A stretch of 6,823 nucleotides of DNA, from positions 5,542 to 12,364 of the forward strand of contig MUZY01000202.1 of the NCBI GenBank assembly GCA_003266065.1. Reading direction: 5' to 3'. Below, piece after piece: positions 1 through 4,309 of the stretch; position 1 is the first letter of the stretch; every line of letters begins with the position of its first letter. Made by a program: the position numbers and the translations under genes. Source of the stretch: Methanosphaera sp. rholeuAM130. GTDB taxonomy: Archaea; Methanobacteriota; Methanobacteria; Methanobacteriales; Methanobacteriaceae. The notes beneath the pieces were generated by a model, which did no database searches, had not been told where the DNA came from, and saw only the letters and a program-made list of their open reading frames with translations.

Positions 1-101
1 TTTGTTTAAAATGTAATGCAAGAAATCCAGCTTCTGCTAAAACATGCAGAAAATGTGGATACAAAGGTTTAAGATACAAAGCAAAAGAACACAGAGGATA
101 A
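1..101 (+). CDS. rpl40e: Large-subunit ribosomal protein L40e, C-terminal part (5' end outside the window)
   Basis: The frame beginning at base 3 encodes the last 32 residues of a small basic protein and stops at TAA 99-101. The visible part has a zinc-ribbon pattern, C-x2-C-x10-C-x2-C (CLKC then CRKC), followed by GYKGLRYKAKEHRG, which I recognise as the C-terminus of archaeal L40e. The archaeal protein is only about 50 residues, so roughly a third is missing upstream. It is a zinc-binding protein of the 50S subunit. The next gene on the same strand, GGGPS, is 322 bp away behind T-runs and a candidate promoter, so separate transcription is likely. The missing N-terminus is simply the window edge. 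Confidence 0.9.
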   Translation, partial: CLKCNARNPASAKTCRKCGYKGLRYKAKEHRG

Positions 102-122
102 TCTTATTCCTTTTCTATAAAC

Positions 123-144
123 TTTTTTTATTATATCCTTTTTT
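123..144 (+). terminator. Oligo-T terminator candidate for rpl40e
   Basis: Two T-runs, seven Ts at 123-129 and six Ts at 139-144, lie 22-43 bases after the L40e stop codon. Archaeal RNA polymerase commonly terminates at such T-tracts without needing a hairpin, and I see no strong hairpin here. The assignment rests on position and base composition only. Confidence 0.45.
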
Positions 145-161
145 GTGGGATATGCATAGTC

Positions 162-208
162 TTTATCTTAATTTTTATAAGTAAACTTGATTTTTATCTT
201 AATTTTTA
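162..208. repeat. Exact 16-bp direct repeat, 31-bp period
   Basis: The sequence TTTATCTTAATTTTTA occurs at 162-177 and again without mismatch at 193-208. The starts are 31 bp apart, close to three helical turns, so a protein bound to both copies would sit on the same face of the DNA. The match ends abruptly at both sides. It lies about 170 bp upstream of the GGGPS promoter candidate, so a regulatory role is unproven, and AT-richness makes chance repeats more likely. Confidence 0.6.
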
Positions 209-330
209 CAATTATAAACTATTTTTAGTATTTGTGGTTGCCGTGCTGGTTCATTCTTTTTATTTGATGTCAATTTTTATCCACAATGAATTATTTCGGG
301 GATATTTACTTAACTTTTGGTTATAACATG

Positions 331-353
331 TTTTCCCAATATTTTTTCCCAAT
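331..353. repeat. 10-bp direct repeat upstream of the GGGPS promoter
   Basis: TTTTCCCAAT occurs at 331-340 and again at 344-353, a 13-bp period. The copies end about 23 bp before the TATA-like sequence of the GGGPS gene. The CCC cores stand out in an otherwise AT-only region. The position fits a tandem activator or repressor site, but no known motif is recognised. Confidence 0.5.
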
Positions 354-376
354 CGATTAATATTTTAAAAGTAAGA

Positions 377-388
377 AATATAATATAA
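377..388 (+). promoter_or_regulatory. TATA-box candidate for the GGGPS gene
   Basis: The AT-rich run AAATATAATATA lies 36-47 bases before the ATG at 424. An archaeal start site about 25 bases downstream would fall near 405-410 and give a leader of roughly 15-20 bases. That leader contains the weak Shine-Dalgarno-like GAGCAGGT at about 412-419, close to the start codon. The exact TATA position is uncertain in such AT-rich sequence. Confidence 0.45.
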
Positions 389-423
389 TAATAAGTACAA
401 TCATTTTTAGTGAGCAGGTAATT

Positions 424-1155
424 ATGAATGTTGAGAAATATTTAAACGACACGTTGAAAAATCATAAAATACACATGACATTAATTGATCCGGATGAACA
501 ATCACCAGAAGAAGCGGTACAAATGGCAGTCGACGCTCAAAAGGCACAAAGTGATGCAATAATGCTTGGAGGTTCCATAACCGATCAGGAAGTACTTAAC
601 CTAACGGCCAAGGCTCTTAAGGAAAATGTGGACATACCTATCATACTGTTTCCGGGAAACGTAACGGGAGTATCCAAATATGCCGATGCCGTTCTATTCA
701 TGAGTTTATTGAATTCAACAAATCCATATTGGATAACGGGTGCTCAGGCACTGGCGGCACCATCCATTAAAAAGATGAACTTGGAAACCATTCCTATGGG
801 ATATCTGATTGTAGAACCTGGAGGTACAGTGGGATGGGTTGGAGATGCAAAGCCGGTTCCACGCAACAAATCGGATTTGGCAGTGGCATACGCATTGGCC
901 GCCGAATTTTTCGGAATGCGTGTAATCTATCTTGAAGCGGGTTCCGGTGCCGATTCGCATATACCCCTGGATTTCATATTGAAGGTTAAAAAGTTAACTA
1001 ACCTGATGGTCATAGTTGGCGGGGGCATCAGAACAGCCGAAGATGCTCGTCGTGTAAGGGATGCCGGTGCCGATATAATAATAACCGGGACTGTCGTTGA
1101 GGAAACTGAAGATACATATAAAAAAATCAAGGAATTAACCGATGCCATACACTGA
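424..1155 (+). CDS. Geranylgeranylglyceryl phosphate synthase (GGGPS)
   Basis: This enzyme joins geranylgeranyl diphosphate to sn-glycerol-1-phosphate, the first committed step of archaeal ether-lipid synthesis. The 243-residue length is normal for the family, and the whole TIM-barrel motif set is visible. It begins with LIDPDE (residues 20-25, with the Mg-binding acidic residues) and LGGS (48-51). Next come LFPGNVTGVS (75-84), YLIVEPGGTVGWVG (127-140) and YLEAGSGA (169-176). It ends with the phosphate-binding GGGIRTAEDAR (199-209) and ITGTVVEE (220-227). The long form with GGTVGWVGDAKPVPR resembles the group II enzymes of Methanobacteriales. The ATG at 424 is chosen because homologues begin a similar distance before the DPD motif. 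The gene stands alone, with rpl40e upstream and DUF169 216 bp downstream. Confidence in family and reaction is high. Confidence 0.95.
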   Translation: MNVEKYLNDTLKNHKIHMTLIDPDEQSPEEAVQMAVDAQKAQSDAIMLGGSITDQEVLNLTAKALKENVDIPIILFPGNVTGVSKYADAVLFMSLLNSTNPYWITGAQALAAPSIKKMNLETIPMGYLIVEPGGTVGWVGDAKPVPRNKSDLAVAYALAAEFFGMRVIYLEAGSGADSHIPLDFILKVKKLTNLMVIVGGGIRTAEDARRVRDAGADIIITGTVVEETEDTYKKIKELTDAIH

Positions 1156-1170
1156 GCACTTCCCCAATAT

Positions 1171-1206
1171 CTTTTTCATCAACTATTTTTTTTAAATTTT
1201 TCTTTT
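1171..1206 (+). terminator. Oligo-T terminator candidate after GGGPS
   Basis: T-runs lie at 1172-1176 (five), 1186-1193 (eight), 1197-1201 (five) and 1203-1206 (four), beginning 16 bases after the GGGPS stop codon. They fit archaeal T-tract termination. The rest of the spacer to 1300 is AT-rich with no gene visible. Confidence 0.55.
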
Positions 1207-1300
1207 GAAATAATGCTTATTTTATATTTATTTTGGCAATTGCACAGCTTTTAATATTCCATTTTTTCAACAATGCTATAACGCCGTTATATCTGTTTTA

Positions 1301-1324
1301 GTGATAAAAGATATTAATTATCAC
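1301..1324. promoter_or_regulatory. Inverted repeat upstream of the DUF169 promoter, possible operator
   Basis: GTGATAA (1301-1307) and TTATCAC (1318-1324) form a perfect 7-bp inverted repeat around a 10-bp spacer. It ends 13 bp before the TATA-like sequence of the DUF169 gene. Size and symmetry suit a dimeric helix-turn-helix regulator, and a site upstream of TATA/BRE could activate or repress. No regulator gene is nearby and no known archaeal motif is recognised. Confidence 0.45.
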
Positions 1325-1337
1325 CTCTAAATGATAG

Positions 1338-1346
1338 TATATAAAA
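1338..1346 (+). promoter_or_regulatory. TATA box of the DUF169 gene
   Basis: TATATAAAA at 1338-1346 is a near-consensus archaeal TATA box centred 30 bases before the ATG at 1372. Transcription starting about 25 bases downstream would begin within a few bases of the start codon, predicting a nearly leaderless mRNA. The imperfect Shine-Dalgarno AGGAAG at 1358-1363 would then lie outside the transcript. Alternatively, a promoter farther upstream is used. Confidence 0.55.
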
Positions 1347-1371
1347 TAGAAATTTTTAGGAAGTAACAATA

Positions 1372-1956
1372 ATGGACAATAATGAATTATCACAAAAGCT
1401 CAACCAGCAAGTAGGAATCAAAAAGGAACCGGTTGCAATAAAGGTATATGATGACGCAGCTTGTGCAGAAGCCGAACTGCCTAAATATGACGGTCAGGCA
1501 AGGCATTGTCAATTGACATTCGAATCATCAACAGAAGGAAAATCATACTATGCAACCGTAAATGAAATGAACTGTCCCAACGGTGCATTGGCCTTAGGTT
1601 TTACAGATAAACAGGTAGACGCATTTCCACAGATACCTCCAGTAAAACAGGCATTAGGTTATGCACCATTGAAGGATGCGAAATTTGTACCAGATGTTAT
1701 TGTCATTTATGCAACACCGGTAGAAGCTTTAAAAATAGCTAAAATATATAAGACAACATTTAAAAAACGATTTGAAGCAAATTTCAACGGAACAGCTTCA
1801 TTATGTGCAGATGCGGTATCATATCCATACACGTCAGGTCAATCCAACATGAGTCTGGGATGTACCGGTTCCCGTAAATTCTCGGATATCAAGGATGAAG
1901 AAATGGTTATCGGATTAACCTATGCTGATGCGGTGGCCATGCTGGAAGATAAATAG
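1372..1956 (+). CDS. DUF169 family protein (COG2043-type), function unknown
   Basis: The 194-residue product resembles DUF169 proteins, which are common in methanogens and other anaerobes but have no established role. The family hallmarks are visible: KKEPVAIKVY near the N-terminus (17-26), RHCQ (44-47), NEMNCPNGALALGF (64-77), LCADAVSYPY (144-153) and SLGCTGSR (161-168) near the end. Cysteines at 46, 68, 145 and 164 fall in these conserved blocks and could bind a metal or an iron-sulphur cluster, but that is inference. There is no signal peptide or membrane segment, so it should be cytoplasmic. It is somewhat shorter than many members. The ATG at 1372 directly precedes the conserved region and follows AGGAAG. 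It has its own promoter and is followed by T-runs, so it is probably monocistronic. The family assignment is fairly firm; the function is not known. Confidence 0.8.
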   Translation: MDNNELSQKLNQQVGIKKEPVAIKVYDDAACAEAELPKYDGQARHCQLTFESSTEGKSYYATVNEMNCPNGALALGFTDKQVDAFPQIPPVKQALGYAPLKDAKFVPDVIVIYATPVEALKIAKIYKTTFKKRFEANFNGTASLCADAVSYPYTSGQSNMSLGCTGSRKFSDIKDEEMVIGLTYADAVAMLEDK

Positions 1957-1971
1957 TATTCTTCCTTAATA

Positions 1972-2019
1972 TTTTATTTTTTTGGATTTTCTTTTTTTCT
2001 TTTCATTGCTGTTTTTTTT
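1972..2019 (+). terminator. Multiple T-run terminator after the DUF169 gene
   Basis: Seven Ts at 1977-1983, seven at 1992-1998 and eight at 2012-2019 follow the stop codon at 1954-1956. Repeated T-tracts are typical archaeal terminators. The last run abuts a 7-bp-arm hairpin, which comes after rather than before it and so does not form a bacterial-type terminator on this strand. Confidence 0.6.
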
Positions 2020-2089
2020 CATGGATTTGTCTCCATGATTCTTATTGATTTTTTGTTGCCGATTTGCTTTCACGGCATTTCAAATCCAT
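2019..2089. repeat. Nested and overlapping inverted repeats in the convergent spacer
   Basis: Three inverted repeats overlap between the DUF169 and nucleotidyltransferase genes. TCATGGA (2019-2025) pairs with TCCATGA (2032-2038) around a 6-base loop. ATGGATTTG (2021-2029) pairs with CAAATCCAT (2081-2089). Inside that, TGCCG (2057-2061) pairs with CGGCA (2073-2077). The first two share bases 2021-2025 and cannot form together. They lie in the 3' untranslated regions of both converging genes. They may stabilise or terminate transcripts, or mark a small mobile or repeated element; the sequence alone does not decide. Confidence 0.55.
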
Positions 2090-2098
2090 TTAAGATAT

Positions 2099-2767
2099 TC
2101 ATTGAATCTTTTCAAATTCTTCCTTGATTTTCAGATAATCCTCATAACAGTTTATATTTAGAAGTTCAAGGTCATTTCTTGCTTTGACTCCATAAAATTC
2201 AACATTATCCTTTATCATTTTACGTAGAATGGGATTAAGGTTATCGTTTTCATTTTTAAGATATCTGTAGAGTAAACTTCCACAACAGCAAAACGGCATT
2301 CCCAGTCCTTCTGCACTATCAAGCCATCCGGTCTTTCTGCGTGCAAGGATACTTACGGTATTGGCCGGATTCGGTGAGCTTTCAAGTTTTTCAATCATAC
2401 TGTTGATTGTATTCGGGCTGACAGTCGGCTGATCGCCTGCAGCAAAAAGATAATACTTATCGCTGCAACATTCAAGGGCTGTGGCAATGCTTTGTGATAA
2501 TCCCACGTCGTTGTCCCGGTTATATCTTATGGAAATCTTATCCGTCAGATGATAATCTTCAAGCAGTTTATGGATTTCTTCTCTAAAGTTTCCCAGCACT
2601 ATCGTTATATTCTCAACATCGGATTTTTGAATGTTGTCTATGGTATGGATTAATATTTCCCTGTTGTCCATTTTCAATTTCAATTTATGGGTTGGGGTCT
2701 TGTTCATCCTTTTAAAATCGTTAACCATCCTGGAATTTTTTCCGGCGGCAGTTATTATCGCATCCAT
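2099..2767 (-). CDS. MobA/MocA-like nucleotidyltransferase, substrate unknown
   Basis: The 222-residue product has a Rossmann-like nucleotidyltransferase fold. Visible motifs are the nucleotide loop IITAAGKNSRM (4-14), a lysine in THKLKLKM (26-33), NRDNDVGLSQSIATAL (83-98), the metal-binding GDQPTV (111-116), GMPF (156-159) and the closing LLNINCYEDYLKI (202-214), like the D-x-x-T-x-E-DY end of MobA/MocA proteins. Such enzymes transfer NMP from an NTP to a molybdopterin, sugar or lipid-head phosphate. The loop between AAGKNSRM and the lysine is longer than the usual MobA G-x-D-K spacing and recalls sugar-nucleotide pyrophosphorylases, so the substrate is left open. Two cysteine groups (100-101, 160-162) are unusual. 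The ATG at 2767 follows AGGGAGAT (bases 2777-2770) by two bases. The gene lies 102 bp downstream of the exported-protein gene on the same strand. Confidence 0.75.
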   Translation of the reverse strand: MDAIITAAGKNSRMVNDFKRMNKTPTHKLKLKMDNREILIHTIDNIQKSDVENITIVLGNFREEIHKLLEDYHLTDKISIRYNRDNDVGLSQSIATALECCSDKYYLFAAGDQPTVSPNTINSMIEKLESSPNPANTVSILARRKTGWLDSAEGLGMPFCCCGSLLYRYLKNENDNLNPILRKMIKDNVEFYGVKARNDLELLNINCYEDYLKIKEEFEKIQ

Positions 2768-2803
2768 ATATCTCCCTTCTAATTAATTCTATGATAGTGG
2801 ATT

Positions 2804-2816
2804 GATTTAAATATTT
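2804..2816 (-). promoter_or_regulatory. TATA-like sequence before the nucleotidyltransferase gene
   Basis: On the minus strand, AAATATTTAAATC lies about 37-49 bases before the ATG. A start about 25 bases downstream would give a leader of roughly 20 bases carrying the AGGGAGAT ribosome site. The region is AT-only, so the match is weakly informative. Co-transcription with the upstream gene is the alternative. Confidence 0.3.
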
Positions 2817-2823
2817 TTATTTT

Positions 2824-2836
2824 AAAAAAAGTAAAA
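2824..2836 (-). terminator. T-run after the exported-protein gene
   Basis: Read on the minus strand, TTTTAC is followed by seven Ts (complement of A2824-A2830). This lies 34-46 bases after the stop of the 404-residue protein gene. It could end that transcript before the nucleotidyltransferase gene. Confidence 0.4.
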
Positions 2837-2869
2837 TGATTGGAGGTGAATTATTGATTATATAGGAAT

Positions 2870-4084
2870 TCATTCCTCTTCTGTTGAATTCGATGTATCA
2901 GGATACGTGTTATTATCCCTCAATTCATAGATTGTGGTGTAGATGTGTGTGTCTCCACTTTCACCTTCAGTCCACATGACTATTTGAATAGGATAATCCC
3001 CATCGTTTGTCACAAGAACGTCAATGGTCGGACGATATTCATAAAGAATTGATTCCTCCGCTCCGGACATACCTACAGGTAACGGATAACCTAATGAAAG
3101 TATAGCATCCCTAAGTGATCTACCCGGCGGACATACTCCATGAGTAGCACTTCCTGATGCCGCTTCAGCCTCGGCAATTGATGTGAATGTTACATTTTCT
3201 TTACCGTGAGCAGATTCATGAGGTGGAATGATCGTGTTGTTCCATCCGTTAGCGAACTCTTTGGCATTTGCCGCACGAATCTCCGTAGGATACTCCGGAA
3301 GGTATTCGACAACGCTCACAGCACTGCTTACATTTACTTTGCTGGCGTTATGATCATAGACCATTACGGGAGCACCCGGCGTATAATTTCTCATATAATT
3401 GTAAGGTTCTTCACCGAAGTCATGTATAATCTTATCTTTACCATATACTCCAGTACGGTTATCGTTAAATCCACCAAGATAATAGTCTATGGTCATATTG
3501 CTACCATCTTGTGCGGTTTTAAACCATTCCTTAAGACTGGATGCACTTACAAAGTCGGTAGGTACCGTTTCGTTGGATATTTCAGACTCTTTTAAAGTTT
3601 TCACGGTTTTGTTGTTTTGAATAACTTTAATCGAATCTCCATCTTTAACGGCATAGGTATACGGTAATTTGTAACCCCATACGATGCAATCAGCTTCCTT
3701 TACAGATATTTTACCGTTGTCGTCGGTTACTATGTATCCTGGACCCTGCAAATCATCAGATATTTTACCGTCGCTTGTAAGATACTTGCTGTTGTTTACA
3801 ACATCCTTTGGTATTGTTCCCGTAGTCAGAGCGGTAAGTACAGAAACGACATCTCCACTTGTAAGCGGTCTGATTAAATTCTGCGGTGCAGAAAATATAG
3901 GTACTTTTTGCATTTCTGATATGTCTATGACCTGATCTCCGCTTACAACAGTTGAACCATTTTTATTCATCAATTGCTGTGTGGTTAAATCTGTAGATGA
4001 AGCATGTTGGGTACACATAACTCCAGAAGTTATTGCCAAAAGGATTAATATTCCTATTAATAAGTAAGGATTATGTCTATCCAT
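2870..4084 (-). CDS. Exported or membrane-anchored protein with a possible VanW-like C-terminal region; function unknown
   Basis: The 404-residue product starts with a short polar segment and a hydrophobic stretch (YLLIGILILLAITSGVM, 7-23), a signal peptide or N-terminal anchor. The rest is hydrophilic, with about 12 N-x-S/T sequons (for example N42, N158, N171, N196, N209, N282, N297), as expected outside the cell. Cys24 follows the hydrophobic stretch, but GVMC is not a proper lipobox. Residues 60-260 are not recognised. Residues about 270-385 recall VanW proteins: an ANAKEFANGWNNTIIPP segment, then THGVCPPGRSLRDAILSLG like GGVCQxSTTLYNAxLxAG, then YRPTIDVLVTNDGDYPIQI like the VanW tail with N-x-x-x-YPI. 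This likeness is by eye and distant. The ATG follows GGGAGGAT (bases 4102-4095) by ten bases. The neighbouring upstream Mur ligase suggests an envelope role, which is inference. Confidence 0.8.
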   Translation of the reverse strand: MDRHNPYLLIGILILLAITSGVMCTQHASSTDLTTQQLMNKNGSTVVSGDQVIDISEMQKVPIFSAPQNLIRPLTSGDVVSVLTALTTGTIPKDVVNNSKYLTSDGKISDDLQGPGYIVTDDNGKISVKEADCIVWGYKLPYTYAVKDGDSIKVIQNNKTVKTLKESEISNETVPTDFVSASSLKEWFKTAQDGSNMTIDYYLGGFNDNRTGVYGKDKIIHDFGEEPYNYMRNYTPGAPVMVYDHNASKVNVSSAVSVVEYLPEYPTEIRAANAKEFANGWNNTIIPPHESAHGKENVTFTSIAEAEAASGSATHGVCPPGRSLRDAILSLGYPLPVGMSGAEESILYEYRPTIDVLVTNDGDYPIQIVMWTEGESGDTHIYTTIYELRDNNTYPDTSNSTEEE

Positions 4085-4161
4085 ATTTTATTATATCCTC
4101 CCTTTTTTTAAGTATTTCAATAAAGATTACAATAAAAATAATTATTTATTCAGTATTCCAT

Positions 4162-4170
4162 ATTATATTT
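4162..4170 (-). promoter_or_regulatory. TATA-like sequence before the exported-protein gene
   Basis: AAATATAAT on the minus strand lies about 78-86 bases before the ATG at 4084. It predicts a start near 4140 and a leader of about 55 bases that includes the GGGAGGAT ribosome site. Other AT-rich runs nearer the gene could serve equally well. Confidence 0.3.
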
Positions 4171-4228
4171 TAATATGTAGTTTATTCTTTAAAATATTGT
4201 GTATTAAAAAATCGCATAAAATTAATAT

Positions 4229-4296
4229 GCCCACATTAAATTCTTCATGGGCGAAGTTGAAAAATAACTTAAAAACTTTAAAATAAAAAAAATTAG
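4229..4296 (-). terminator. T-runs and small hairpin after the Mur ligase
   Basis: On the minus strand the Mur ligase stop is followed by T-runs (complements of A4285-4292, A4271-4275 and A4260-4264). Further on comes a hairpin with arms GCCCA (4252-4248 as read on this strand) and TGGGC (4233-4229) around a 14-base loop, then T-rich sequence. Together these are likely to stop transcription before the exported-protein gene. The hairpin is short and its role is inferred. Confidence 0.5.
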
Positions 4297-4309
4297 AAGG
4301 GATGTCTAT

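Larger units (their letters stand above)
102..423. other. AT-rich spacer between rpl40e and the GGGPS gene
   Basis: This 322-bp stretch has no gene I can support. It holds T-runs just after rpl40e (T7 at 123-129, T6 at 139-144) that could end its transcript. It also holds a 16-bp direct repeat (162-177 and 193-208), a 10-bp direct repeat (331-340 and 344-353), and a candidate TATA box near 377-388. Frame 3, the rpl40e frame, stays open from 102 to a TAA at 324-326. It encodes a hydrophobic stretch with no good start or ribosome binding site; this is described among the findings. Confidence 0.7.

Noticed and set aside
152..184. Tiny open frame starting ATG 152 (10 codons)
   Set aside because: Only a weak G-run upstream, T-rich low-complexity peptide, nothing to distinguish it from chance.
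233..256. GGTTCATTC at about 248-256, resembling a tRNA T-loop in a slightly GC-richer patch
   Set aside because: No matching acceptor, D or anticodon stems and no conserved GGTTCRA core; not a tRNA.
715..1148. Minus-strand open frames opposite GGGPS
   Set aside because: Shadow frames of a clearly conserved gene.
3206..3935. Plus-strand open frames at 3206-3595 and 3684-3935
   Set aside because: They are antisense to the exported-protein gene, have no ribosome sites and no family resemblance.
4031..4084. Lipoprotein signal at Cys24 of the exported protein
   Set aside because: The residues before the cysteine are G-V-M, which do not fit a lipobox, so lipid attachment is not claimed.
4291..4302. 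12-mer AATTAGAAGGGA also present inverted at 2773-2784
   Set aside because: A 12-mer shared once between two AT/purine-rich sites is expected by chance at this window size, and one copy is just a ribosome site.
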